Of a stretch of 64,000 nucleotides of DNA, positions 17,287-25,988 are shown one piece after another (position 1 is the stretch's first letter; each line of letters begins with the position of its first letter). The position numbers were made by a program, and so were the translations under genes. The DNA comes from Holophagae bacterium. Lineage in GTDB: Bacteria; Acidobacteriota; Holophagae; Acanthopleuribacterales; Acanthopleuribacteraceae. The DNA is taken from the NCBI GenBank assembly GCA_029263455.1, contig JAJCXM010000021.1, positions 1 to 64,000 on the forward strand, in the 5' to 3' direction. The notes beneath the pieces were generated by a model. It had not been told where the DNA came from. It did not search any database and worked only from the letters and a program-made list of their open reading frames with translations.

Positions 17287-18533
17287 TGAGTTTAGCCATC
17301 CACTTCGAAAACGTGATTAAGACATATCCGGTACATTCACTGATAAGCCAACCAACCACGATTTGGGCATCAGCGCGCTCGTTATTCTCGTCGCCCTTGC
17401 GTAACTTACGCGAATTGAGCCGTTTGGGGAATCTTAACGCGAGCGGTGAATTGGTTTACGCACTCGACCAAGTATCTTTAGGCATCAACAAAGGCGAAGT
17501 TGTAGGCCTGATTGGACGTAATGGGAGTGGCAAGACCACGTTGTTAAAGGTTGTGGCTCGTGTCACCAGCCCCAGTACTGGTTGGGTCGGCATAAACGGC
17601 AGAGTTGCAAGTCTCTTGGAAGTAGGAACTGGATTTCACCCTGAGCTTTCGGGCCGAGAGAATGTTTTTCTCAGTGGTGCCATCATGGGTATGAAACGAC
17701 GGGAGATCTTGGAGCAATACGACAACATCGTTGCCTATGCGGAAATAGCTCGCTTCATGGATACGCCCGTCAAACGATATTCGTCCGGAATGTTCATCCG
17801 GCTTGCTTTTGCTGTGGCGGCCCACTTGAATCATGACGTCATGTTGGTTGATGAGGTACTCGCGGTTGGCGATGTATTGTTTCAAAAAAAGTGCCTTAAA
17901 ACGATGGCCGAGATTGCTGGGGCCGGTCGAACAGTTCTATTCGTTAGCCACAATATGTCCGCCGTCATGCAGTTATGTGATCGAGTTATCTGGCTTGAGC
18001 GCGGAAAGATCGTCGCAGATGGTTTACCGCAAACGGTTGTTCGCGACTATCTTAGGCATAGTAGTGATTTTATTGTGTCCGATCGTTTAGAGGTAAAAAG
18101 CAATAAAGCGCGTTGTATAGAGCGAGTGCGGTTGCACGATGGTTCGGAAACAACCTCCGTCTTTGTTACCGATGGTCCAATGCATTGCGAAGTAACCGTC
18201 TTGTTGGACGACGAGAAGGCGGCCATCGACCTGATTTTCACGATATTGGACGCTCAGTCCACGCCCCTGATTACCTTTAGCAGTGAGGAAGCAAAGTTAC
18301 ACACTGACTTAGGGCGCTGTCTGGTTTCATTTGCATTCGAACGCTTACCGCTTAATCCGGGTCGTTATCAATTGGACTTAGCGATGGAAGTAGGCCGACA
18401 CCACGAACATTTGGCCGAGCCAGTAAGTTTTGAGGTGAGTTGGCCCACTAATGAGCGCAAGAATTTTGATCATTTACTCGAGTCAGGACCCATCAGGGTC
18501 CCAGTCGAGTGGCATTGCAGTTCGATAGAATAA
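17286..18533 (+). CDS. Polysaccharide ABC transporter ATPase (Wzt-like) with C-terminal substrate domain
   Basis: The product has 415 residues, started at ATG 17286 overlapping the permease stop. The frame is open further upstream, but that part lies inside the permease gene. ABC motifs: Walker A GRNGSGKT (77-84), signature YSSGM (165-169), Walker B VMLVDE (185-190) and switch His222. EVGTGFHPELSGRENVFLSG is typical for the Wzt/TagH type. Residues about 260-410 are an extra beta-sandwich like the Wzt carbohydrate-binding domain (DRLEVKSNKARCIERVRL through RYQLDLAMEVG). That domain recognises the finished glycan in O-antigen exporters. It works with the Wzm-like permease to export a glycolipid. 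Confidence 0.9.
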   Translation: MSLAIHFENVIKTYPVHSLISQPTTIWASARSLFSSPLRNLRELSRLGNLNASGELVYALDQVSLGINKGEVVGLIGRNGSGKTTLLKVVARVTSPSTGWVGINGRVASLLEVGTGFHPELSGRENVFLSGAIMGMKRREILEQYDNIVAYAEIARFMDTPVKRYSSGMFIRLAFAVAAHLNHDVMLVDEVLAVGDVLFQKKCLKTMAEIAGAGRTVLFVSHNMSAVMQLCDRVIWLERGKIVADGLPQTVVRDYLRHSSDFIVSDRLEVKSNKARCIERVRLHDGSETTSVFVTDGPMHCEVTVLLDDEKAAIDLIFTILDAQSTPLITFSSEEAKLHTDLGRCLVSFAFERLPLNPGRYQLDLAMEVGRHHEHLAEPVSFEVSWPTNERKNFDHLLESGPIRVPVEWHCSSIE

Positions 18534-18567
18534 ATCTAAGTCTGTGCCAACCGGCATTTTCGCGTAA

Positions 18568-20004
18568 TTAGTGTTGGACGACCTTAAGTAAATAGCCCCT
18601 TTTGATAGGGTCGGCGAGTTGAGCGCCGTTGAGAATGGCGTGTTGTTCCAATTCATCCTGCGCAACGTGCAACGCCTCTAGATTCGCTTTAAGAGAGTCA
18701 TTCTTAAGTGCTTTGAGGACACGCAGCTTTTGAGCTGAGGGATTTAATGCGGTGCGATCGGTCAGGTCAGAAACGGAGCTTAGCGCCTTGTCGATGAGCG
18801 GTTGCATGCTGGCGGCTTGCGCTGTTTCCGATACGCCATAAGCTAAGAAGACTTGGTCATGATGCTCGAAAAAATAGGCGGTCACGGAGAGGTCGGAAGC
18901 TTGATCGACAACCCGACCCTTAAGCTCCAATGCCTGGATCCCGGAAAGTCGTACGTTTTGCGCTGTTTGGGCGTCTAACTTAACTTGCTCTGCAAAATTG
19001 GTCATGGACTGCCGCGCATTGCCATTCTTCTCGTCAACTGTAAAAACAGCCATGGCCTTTCCTTCCGCAATATCCATTTGCACGGCATTCCTTTGATGCT
19101 GCGTCCTAATCCCAGTCGTCGGCTGAAACATCAGCCGCCATGCTGGCACGAAAAGTGATCCTTGTTCCTGATATCCGAAGTGTGGATTCTCGCCAAAGGG
19201 GAGTTTGTCTATTTTCGCCAGATAATCTGCTCGTGTTGAAGTGATCGTCGGTTTGTAGCCTTGTGATTCCAGATCGCGAACGAGCGCGTGAATAACTTCC
19301 TTGCGGTTGTCTGGATTAGGGTGTGTGGACAAAAAATTAGGAATGTCCTGGCCAGATCCTTGCGACAGACGGGCGATCGTCCCGAAGAAATCAGCCATTC
19401 GATGACCGTCATAACCAATAGAAGTCGTGTATTGCACCCCTAATCGGTCTGACTCTGACTCCTGGTTTCTCGAAAACTTCAAAAACAGTAAGCTGGTACC
19501 CAACTCCGCAAACATCGAATATTTTCTGAATTCCTCCGAAAGGGCGGAGGCAAGGCCCAATCCCACTTGGGCTAATGTCATACGCGAATATTGTTCAGCG
19601 CCGTGACGGGCAACGACATGGCCCACTTCATGGCCCAAAACACCGATCATCTCAGCTTCGGAATTGAAATGAGCGAGAATGCCTCTGGTGAAATAGACGT
19701 AACCGCCAGGCAGGGCAAAAGCATTTACGACAGGAGAGTCAACAACATAGAAGTGGTAGTCAATGCCAGGCCTGTGTGAAACCGACGCTATTTTTTGGCC
19801 ACGGTCTCGTAACAGATTACTCAGTTCTTGGTCTTCGAAAACCCCGTATTGGGCAATCACCGTGTCGTGTGACTGACGCCCCAATGAAACTTCTTGGGCC
19901 TCGCTCATAATACTGAAAGTTGAGCGGCCAGTGACGTAATCTTTTTGACAATGCCACATGAAAAACACCATCATGATGGCCGATAGCCACGCAGTTTTTT
20001 TCAC
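18568..20004 (-). CDS. M48 family zinc metalloprotease, lipoprotein
   Basis: The product has 478 residues. A lipoprotein signal peptide has lipobox FMWHC with Cys19. The M48 domain has HEVGH (125-129, two His ligands and catalytic Glu) and ESESD (182-186), the third ligand in the form of ExxAD, followed by STHPNPDNR. It resembles BepA/LoiP-type periplasmic proteases that monitor outer-membrane assembly. Unlike BepA it has no clear TPR tail. The C-terminal 220 residues carry a different domain (GIQALELKGRVVDQASDLSV) ending in RGYLLKVVQH, which may be involved in substrate binding. The gene is convergent with the Wzt-like gene. Confidence 0.88.
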   Translation of the reverse strand: MKKTAWLSAIMMVFFMWHCQKDYVTGRSTFSIMSEAQEVSLGRQSHDTVIAQYGVFEDQELSNLLRDRGQKIASVSHRPGIDYHFYVVDSPVVNAFALPGGYVYFTRGILAHFNSEAEMIGVLGHEVGHVVARHGAEQYSRMTLAQVGLGLASALSEEFRKYSMFAELGTSLLFLKFSRNQESESDRLGVQYTTSIGYDGHRMADFFGTIARLSQGSGQDIPNFLSTHPNPDNRKEVIHALVRDLESQGYKPTITSTRADYLAKIDKLPFGENPHFGYQEQGSLFVPAWRLMFQPTTGIRTQHQRNAVQMDIAEGKAMAVFTVDEKNGNARQSMTNFAEQVKLDAQTAQNVRLSGIQALELKGRVVDQASDLSVTAYFFEHHDQVFLAYGVSETAQAASMQPLIDKALSSVSDLTDRTALNPSAQKLRVLKALKNDSLKANLEALHVAQDELEQHAILNGAQLADPIKRGYLLKVVQH

Positions 20005-20106
20005 TCCATCCTCCTAGACAAATGCGTACCGTTAGCCTACCACGGGACACCGTTCGGCGGGTCCGTCTGTGATAACATATCAACCAATTGGCATGGGGGG
20101 ATCAGC

Positions 20107-20340
20107 ATGAATATGTGGACGATGATAGCGGTCATTAGCGTTACTTATTACGTGGCCTCTATGGTCAGTAACTATTACAAGTCGCGTAGCAGTCAGCTGC
20201 CGCCTGACCCCCAATTACGCGCCCGCGTGGACGAACTGGAAAATCGGTTGCGTCATATTGAGCCTCGAATTGAGAATTTAGAAACAATTGCAGCCGACCG
20301 TGAAGTTGATTTGGCCCGCAAAATCGCCGACTATGAATAG
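20107..20340 (+). CDS. Small PspB-like membrane protein
   Basis: The product has 77 residues. One N-terminal membrane helix (MWTMIAVISVTYYVASMVS) is followed by a charged coiled coil (ARVDELENRLRHIEPRIENLETIAADREVDL). This layout is that of phage-shock PspB-like proteins, which help pass envelope stress to the Psp response. No pspA, pspC or pspF lies beside it. A family assignment from one helix plus coiled coil is weak. It starts about 100 bp upstream of, and divergent from, the M48 protease gene, so shared control by envelope stress is conceivable. Its stop abuts the fadD stop with no gap. Confidence 0.65.
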   Translation: MNMWTMIAVISVTYYVASMVSNYYKSRSSQLPPDPQLRARVDELENRLRHIEPRIENLETIAADREVDLARKIADYE

Positions 20341-21999
20341 TTATTCTCTTAAAGCGCGACGTAAGATCTTGCCGACGTTCGTTTTGGGCAAGTCATCTCT
20401 GAATTCAATATGACGAGGTCGTTTATAGCCGGTCAGGTTTTCTCGGCAGAATTCCATCAAAACATCAGCGGTTAGGGAAGGATCCCTCTTCACGACAAAA
20501 ATCTTGACCGCTTCCGTGGATTTGGCGTCGGCGACGCCAACAGCCGCGACTTCTAATACGCCAGGATGAGTGGCGACGACGTCTTCGATCTCGTTAGGGT
20601 AGACATTGAAGCCTGACACAAGGATCATATCCTTTTTCCGATCGACGATCTTAAGGTAGCCTGTCTCGTTGATGACAGCTATGTCACCAGTCTTTAACCA
20701 ACCATCGTCGGTTAAGACATTAGCAGTTTCGTCAGGCCGATTGAGGTAGCCCTTCATGACTTGGGGACCACGGATGCATAATTCGCCTGCCTCGTTTATG
20801 GGCATTTCTTCGAATTTCTCATTTCGGATCGTGACCTCGGTGGAAGAGATCGGCAGGCCAATGAAGCCCGTGTAATCGGTAATCGACATGGGATTGATCA
20901 CAGCTGCCGGACTGGTTTCAGTTAAGCCAAAAGCCTCAACCAGTGGTGATTTTGTGACCTCTTTCCATTTATCGGCCACTGCTTTTTGTACGGCCATGCC
21001 GCCACCAAGCGCGAGCTTGAACGAGCTAAAGTCAAGTTGTCTGAAATCGTTGTCGTTCAACAAAGCGTTAAACAGGGTGTTGACCCCGGTGAAAGCGGTA
21101 AATTTCCATTTCTTGAGTTCTTCAACGAATGCTGGAATGTCTCTAGGGTTAGTAATGAGCACGTTATGTGCGCCCAACGACGAAAACACCATACAGTTCG
21201 CCGTCAGTGAAAAGATGTGGTAGAGCGGAAGCGGTGTAATGATGATTTCTTTGCCTCTTTCGAGGTCGACACCGATCCATGCGCGTGATTGTTCGACGTT
21301 GGCTGAAATGTTGCGATGCGTTAACATCGCGCCCTTAGAAACACCGGTCGTTCCACCCGTGTATTGCAGGAAGGCAATGTTTTCAATGTGGATATCGGGT
21401 TTCGTGAATTTTAAGTGCGCCCCTTTGCTAAGCGCGGACTTAAATCCCATGGCTCCCTTAATCTGCCAAGCAGGCACCATTTTCTTCACGTATTTGATGA
21501 CAAAGTTGACGATCAACGATTTCGGGAAGCTCAGCAAATCGCCAATGGAAGTAACCATGACGTGTTTGACCTGGGTCTTGTCTTGAACTGACTGAAGGGT
21601 TGAGGCGAAGTTCGATAGAATCACAATGGCTTCTGCTTTTGAATCCTGCAGCTGGTGTTCTAATTCTCGCGGTGTGTAAAGAGGGTTTACATTTACCACA
21701 ATCATGCCTGCTCGCAGAATACCCATAAGCGCCACCGGATATTGCAGCAAATTTGGCATCATAATGGCCACAGGTGTGCCTTGTTTTAGCTTTAAGCCGT
21801 CCTGGAGGAATGCCGCAAAATCTCGGCTCAGTTTGTCGATGTCGGCATAGCTTAGTGTACGGCCCAAATTTGAAAAGGCTGGACGTTCCGCAAACTCGCT
21901 GAAAGCTTGTTCCAGAACATCTGGGAGCGGGCGCAGACTAGATACGTCGATTTGGTGTGGAACGTTGGACGGGTAGCTTTTAAGCCAGATAGGCTTCAT
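20341..21999 (-). CDS. fadD: Long-chain fatty acid-CoA ligase FadD
   Basis: The product has 552 residues, the length of E. coli FadD (561). The N-terminus ([14 protein letters not shown]) and the block [20 protein letters not shown] are nearly those of the enterobacterial enzyme. The ATP/AMP motif is [11 protein letters not shown] (213-223). Later motifs are [20 protein letters not shown] and the hinge [20 protein letters not shown]. It activates imported long-chain fatty acids to acyl-CoA at the inner membrane for beta-oxidation. It stands alone here. The strong resemblance to gammaproteobacterial FadD is one reason for the taxonomic guess. Confidence 0.93.
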   Translation of the reverse strand: MKPIWLKSYPSNVPHQIDVSSLRPLPDVLEQAFSEFAERPAFSNLGRTLSYADIDKLSRDFAAFLQDGLKLKQGTPVAIMMPNLLQYPVALMGILRAGMIVVNVNPLYTPRELEHQLQDSKAEAIVILSNFASTLQSVQDKTQVKHVMVTSIGDLLSFPKSLIVNFVIKYVKKMVPAWQIKGAMGFKSALSKGAHLKFTKPDIHIENIAFLQYTGGTTGVSKGAMLTHRNISANVEQSRAWIGVDLERGKEIIITPLPLYHIFSLTANCMVFSSLGAHNVLITNPRDIPAFVEELKKWKFTAFTGVNTLFNALLNDNDFRQLDFSSFKLALGGGMAVQKAVADKWKEVTKSPLVEAFGLTETSPAAVINPMSITDYTGFIGLPISSTEVTIRNEKFEEMPINEAGELCIRGPQVMKGYLNRPDETANVLTDDGWLKTGDIAVINETGYLKIVDRKKDMILVSGFNVYPNEIEDVVATHPGVLEVAAVGVADAKSTEAVKIFVVKRDPSLTADVLMEFCRENLTGYKRPRHIEFRDDLPKTNVGKILRRALRE

Positions 22000-22098
22000 G
22001 AATGACCTCGTAATTATCGCGTATTGATGAATCTAACCAGATTATACACAAGCCGTGGGTAGGCTAGGAGAAAGTGATTTTTTCAATAGCCGGAATAC

Positions 22099-22653
22099 TC
22101 AGGAACTGAGATGCGCAATTACAACTACGCTAAAAGCTACTGAAATGTCTTTGCCTGTATTGTGGTAGCTGTGAGCCCTATCTCCTGGGAAAGCCAAGAC
22201 GTCGCCCTCGTCCAACTCAAAACTCTCACCGGCGACGTAAATGGTCATCGCCCCCTCAACCAACGTGATGTACTCCTTGGTTCTGGGCAAATGTGGAATA
22301 CCACTCATGCGCACGCCTGGCGCCAACTCCATACGATCGATTTCCATGCCCGCCAATTTGTCTGGTAACAATTTGATGATACGTACCGCGCCGCCTACTC
22401 GTTCCACAACGGGTACTTGATCCTTACGGATTAAGACGCATTCAGGCCTACGCGCGGCCATAACCTCCTCTAGTGGGACTTGAAGCGCGCGACACAAGGC
22501 GACCAGCGTGTTTATGGTCGGATTTCCACTGCCAGATTCCAGATGCGCGATGGTTGAACGCGGAATCTCGGCTAAAGAGGCTAATGCCCCTTGGCTCAGC
22601 CCGCGTGCCCTTCTCAGCGCTACGACATTTTCAGCAATACGTTTTGCCACCAT
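22099..22653 (-). CDS. XRE-family transcription regulator with cupin sensor domain
   Basis: The product has 184 residues. Residues 5-60 are a helix-turn-helix of XRE type (NVVALRRARGLSQGALASLA, RSTIAHLESGSGNPTINTL). Residues about 105-180 form a cupin (PHLPRTKEYITLVEGAMTIYVAGESFELDEGDVLAFPGDRAHSYHN). Such HTH-cupin proteins bind a small ligand and regulate a neighbouring metabolic gene. The Rieske protein gene begins 103 bp away in the opposite direction and is the likely target. I found no clear operator in the spacer. Confidence 0.88.
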   Translation of the reverse strand: MVAKRIAENVVALRRARGLSQGALASLAEIPRSTIAHLESGSGNPTINTLVALCRALQVPLEEVMAARRPECVLIRKDQVPVVERVGGAVRIIKLLPDKLAGMEIDRMELAPGVRMSGIPHLPRTKEYITLVEGAMTIYVAGESFELDEGDVLAFPGDRAHSYHNTGKDISVAFSVVVIAHLSS

Positions 22654-22756
22654 AGGTCACCTCAAATGAACTAAATGCCAATATATCAACAATCAGGATG
22701 CCTTGTGGTCTCAATTGGCCTAGTTTTGCTTCGAAACCTGAATGACTGGAGGCGAC

Positions 22757-24322
22757 ATGCCGAAGCTAGCCGAGATACGAATCGAGCGAGATAAGGTTCC
22801 TGTGAACAAAGCGACCGTGATCAAGCAACACGGGCGTCAAATATGTATTTGGTCAAATAATGGTGATTGGCATGTATTTGATCATCGCTGTCCTCACGAA
22901 GGCTACCCGATGTCACAAGGAGAACTCAGCGAAAACTGTGTGCTCACCTGTCATTGGCATAATTGGAAATTTGACCTCAGAGATGGTTCAAATCTTGATG
23001 ATCTAGACCGTTTGAAAATATATCCTTGGCGCTGGGAAGCGGACCATCTCGTGATTGACGTCATGGGGGAAGATCCAGAAGAACTTCGACTGGAACTAGA
23101 GGATCAATTAAGCAAAGCATTTCGTGACCGCGACTATACTCGCATCCATCGGCTTGTTTGTCGTTATCAGGTCAGCGATTTGGACGGTGAAGATTGTCTT
23201 CGGTTCGCCATTCAGTGGGGTTACCAACGGCTTCAATACGGGACAACACATGCCTTTGCTGCAGCGGCTGACTGGTTGACTTTGTGTCGACAAGAAGATG
23301 TTCCCACACGCATCGCAGGTCTGGCGGAAGTCTTGGACCATATTGCGCATGATTGCCTAGGCCATCCAGTTTATCCAATGGCTGAAGGCGAACTGAAATA
23401 CGATAGGCGGAAATTCAAACAGGCAATTGAAGAAGAGGATGAAGAGAAAGCCATCATGATGGCTCGTTATTGTTTGGCCAACGATGCCCGTTTGGAATTA
23501 GAAAGTGTGTGTCGCGAGTCTGTGTTGGAGCATTATCGCGACTTTGGCCACAGTGCGATTTTCTTGGAGAAGAGCATTGAGCTAAGTGCCATGTTGGGTC
23601 GGCATGTAGAAGTGCCTCTATTCATGGCATTTGTCCGTGGTCTATGTGCGAGCACCAAAGAGGATTTGCTGCCCGAATTCAGTCGTTTTCAGGCTACGGT
23701 CCAATCTCTAAGCGGGATCACGGCAGGCAAACGCCGGCCGCTAATGCCTTGTGTTGGCCGGCCAGCCAGTGGCGTCATGAAATGGTTGATTGAGCACAAA
23801 GAGCAGGGATTTTTGACGCTCTTTGAAGCGCTTGTGAATGCTCAGGCGACCCATATGCTCAGCTTCGATGAGTCTTGGTTACGAAAAACGGATATTCCGA
23901 TCAGTCACAATGTTGGTTGGCTTGATTTCACCCATGGATTAACTTTTGCCGAGGCCAGTTGGAGGATGTGCCAGTCTAATCCTGATTTGTGGCCTCAGGC
24001 GCTGTGCCAGCTAGCTTGTTTCGTTGGCAGGACGGCGGCATACGTTGACAAGGAGGCGTTGCAACAGTCGGCCCATGCCAAAGCTGCCGCGTATACCGAC
24101 TATCAGTCGTTGGTAGATCATGGTATTGGCCTACCGATATACGCGTGTCATCGCTTGAAAACCTATATGGCCATCAGGAATCTGGTGCCGTTACTGGCGG
24201 ATGATACAGGGTTCCATTTATGGGCGGCGTTCGCGAAATACGCCTCGTCTTATTATCCTCATAAACAAGTCATGCGAACGGCGACTCAGATGTTCAATCT
24301 TGTTAATCGCGACCATGGTTGA
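22757..24322 (+). CDS. Rieske [2Fe-2S] protein with long helical C-terminal domain
   Basis: The product has 521 residues with start at ATG 22757 (GGAGG 4 nt upstream; the ATG at 22742 contains that site and is less likely). Residues 1-100 are a Rieske ferredoxin fold with cluster ligands Cys45-His47 and Cys65-His68 (RCPHEG and TCHWHNW). The remaining 420 residues are mostly helical, without membrane spans, and carry several conserved-looking His (GTTHAFAAAADW, DCLGHPVYPMAEGE, FTHGLTFAEASW). The second part is not a standard ring-hydroxylase catalytic domain (no 2-His-1-carboxylate block that I can place). It may be a questin-oxidase-like domain, but I am not sure. Divergent control by the XRE-cupin regulator is likely. 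Confidence 0.8.
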   Translation: MPKLAEIRIERDKVPVNKATVIKQHGRQICIWSNNGDWHVFDHRCPHEGYPMSQGELSENCVLTCHWHNWKFDLRDGSNLDDLDRLKIYPWRWEADHLVIDVMGEDPEELRLELEDQLSKAFRDRDYTRIHRLVCRYQVSDLDGEDCLRFAIQWGYQRLQYGTTHAFAAAADWLTLCRQEDVPTRIAGLAEVLDHIAHDCLGHPVYPMAEGELKYDRRKFKQAIEEEDEEKAIMMARYCLANDARLELESVCRESVLEHYRDFGHSAIFLEKSIELSAMLGRHVEVPLFMAFVRGLCASTKEDLLPEFSRFQATVQSLSGITAGKRRPLMPCVGRPASGVMKWLIEHKEQGFLTLFEALVNAQATHMLSFDESWLRKTDIPISHNVGWLDFTHGLTFAEASWRMCQSNPDLWPQALCQLACFVGRTAAYVDKEALQQSAHAKAAAYTDYQSLVDHGIGLPIYACHRLKTYMAIRNLVPLLADDTGFHLWAAFAKYASSYYPHKQVMRTATQMFNLVNRDHG

Positions 24323-24362
24323 TATTTGGAACAAGTGCAACCATTGAACTGTTGGGTTGGTA

Positions 24363-24725
24363 ATGAAACTACTATTTGTTTACAACGCCGATGATGGCTT
24401 TTTCAATACCCTGGGAGACATAACTCATAAAATTTTGTCTCCCAGCACCTACCCCTGTTCGCTTTGCCAAATCACCTACGGTGCCACAGGCATGAAAAAG
24501 CTGTGGCGCACATTTATTGAGGGTTTGAGTTGTGAATATGAATTTCTGCACCGCAATCAATTTCGCCAAACGCATGAAAGTCGCGAGCCACTGCCGGCGA
24601 TATTTGTAGATCGGGGGACGGGCTTAGACACGTTGATGACGTCTACGGAATTGAATAGTTGTGAAGACCTGCAAAACTTAATAGGACATTTGCGGACCGC
24701 AATCCAGCGAGCATTATCGAATTAG
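24363..24725 (+). CDS. Uncharacterised 120-residue protein with CSLCQITYG motif
   Basis: The start is ATG 24363 (MKLLFVYNADDGFFNTLGDI), preceded by GGGTTGG; the frame opens two codons earlier at a TTG. The product belongs to a conserved family of about 115-130 residues often labelled GTPase without any P-loop. Family marks seen are KLLFVYNADDG, HKILSPSTYPCSLCQITYG, and FIEGLSCEYEFLHRNQF. CxxC could bind a metal or be redox active. The function is unknown. It follows the Rieske gene by 40 bp and precedes a MAPEG gene by 45 bp, so these three may form one transcript. Confidence 0.75.
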   Translation: MKLLFVYNADDGFFNTLGDITHKILSPSTYPCSLCQITYGATGMKKLWRTFIEGLSCEYEFLHRNQFRQTHESREPLPAIFVDRGTGLDTLMTSTELNSCEDLQNLIGHLRTAIQRALSN

Positions 24726-24770
24726 TTGTGTTAGCTTAACCTTCTCATCATCCAATGGAGGCGAAGCACC

Positions 24771-25190
24771 ATGTCCATAAGAATGGCTGGTCTATATGTG
24801 GGTTTACATGGGCTGATTTTGGTGGGCTTGGCGCTGGCTGTCGTCTATTTCAGACGCAAAAATCACGTGGGCATTGGTCATGGTGATCATCGTGATTTGA
24901 GGCGTGCCATTCGTGTGCATGCCAATGCGGCCGAAAATTTGCCCTTCGCCATGCTGCTGCTGGCGATTTGTGAATGGCAAGGGCTTGGGTCAATATGGCT
25001 CCACAGCGCGGGTATCTCTATCTTAATCGGGCGATCACTTCACATTTATGGCATGAGTCGATCTGCGGGCAGCTCGTTTGGGCGGTTTTATGGTAATTTG
25101 CTCACATGGGTGCCAATGCTCGCCATGTCATGTGTGCATCTATGCGGCTATTTCTGGTTAGGTCCTTTGCGTATGGGTGACGGAAACTGA
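24771..25190 (+). CDS. MAPEG family membrane protein
   Basis: The product has 139 residues with four hydrophobic segments. The MAPEG signature RRAIRVHANAAENLPFAMLLL (Arg, Asn, Glu-Asn-Pro) is clear, followed by GRSLHIYGMSRSAGSS. It resembles bacterial YecN-type MAPEG proteins related to membrane glutathione S-transferases. A glutathione-dependent detoxifying activity is possible but bacterial members are mostly untested. GGAG lies upstream with usual spacing. It may share a transcript with the preceding two genes. Confidence 0.85.
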   Translation: MSIRMAGLYVGLHGLILVGLALAVVYFRRKNHVGIGHGDHRDLRRAIRVHANAAENLPFAMLLLAICEWQGLGSIWLHSAGISILIGRSLHIYGMSRSAGSSFGRFYGNLLTWVPMLAMSCVHLCGYFWLGPLRMGDGN

Positions 25191-25303
25191 AAAAGGCACG
25201 TGAAACTCTGTAGGGGTCCAATGCGTAACTTGTTGTAGGCGTGATGCTCATTGGAGATAAGGCCAACCCATTGAATTTAGCTCTGAATTAAGGAGATTGC
25301 GAC

Positions 25304-25768
25304 ATGAACAAGAAAGGCTGGTTGATATTAGTGACCTCGGCCCTAGTTTTTCCAGTTTTCGCCGGCGATGGACAAAAGTGTACCGCCGATGCCCAAACCT
25401 GCATTAACTACATGGCCGAAAAGTTTGCTGGCAAAGGCTGGTTAGGCGTGGAGCTAGATCATGGGCACAGCGGTGTTCTGGAAATTAATCGTGTGGTTCC
25501 TAACAGCCCAGCGGAGAAAGCGGGCATTAAGGCTGGCGATATATTGGTGGCCGTTGAAGGCATTCGTTATGACGCCGATCAAGAAGCGCAATCAGAAGTC
25601 TACAAGAAAGTGAAGCCTGGTCGAGAAGTAACCTATTTGATTGGTTCCAAGTCAGGTACCGAAAGGGAAGTGAAAGTCACTTTGGCCGAAATGCCAGATG
25701 ATGTAAAGGCGAAATGGATTGGATATCACATCCTTGAAAGTCATTGTGAAATGGCGGCGGTTAACTAA
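25304..25768 (+). CDS. Periplasmic PDZ-domain protein
   Basis: The product has 154 residues. A signal peptide (MNKKGWLILVTSALVFPVFAG) is followed by a short Cys-containing segment (CTADAQTCINYM), then a single PDZ domain (KGWLGVELDH, INRVVPNSPAEKAGIKAGDILVAVEG, EVTYLIGSKSG). No protease domain is present, so it is an adaptor or peptide-binding protein. Three Cys residues could form disulphides in the periplasm. GGAG is 8 nt upstream of ATG. A strong terminator follows 22 nt after the stop. Confidence 0.85.
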   Translation: MNKKGWLILVTSALVFPVFAGDGQKCTADAQTCINYMAEKFAGKGWLGVELDHGHSGVLEINRVVPNSPAEKAGIKAGDILVAVEGIRYDADQEAQSEVYKKVKPGREVTYLIGSKSGTEREVKVTLAEMPDDVKAKWIGYHILESHCEMAAVN

Positions 25769-25790
25769 ACATTCGCCTCGAGGTTAATTC

Positions 25791-25824
25791 AAAAAGGGAT
25801 CGGTTACACCGGTCCCTTTTTTTG
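25791..25824 (+). terminator. Intrinsic terminator after the PDZ gene
   Basis: GGGATCGG and CCGGTCCC pair (one G-T pair) around TTACA and are followed by seven T residues. The 5' side carries a matching A-run. This is a standard rho-independent terminator. Confidence 0.85.
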
Positions 25825-25988
25825 TTGCAGCTGACCGCTAACCGAGGGCCTCTAGTTTGATTCGGACGCTTGTGACATGGAATCTTGAAATTCGGTGCCT
25901 TTTGTATGTTTACTCGTGACTATATCCGCAAATGCAGCCTAGGTGGCCGTTTGGTTCCTTGATACAATGACCTATCTCCTTTTTTTGA

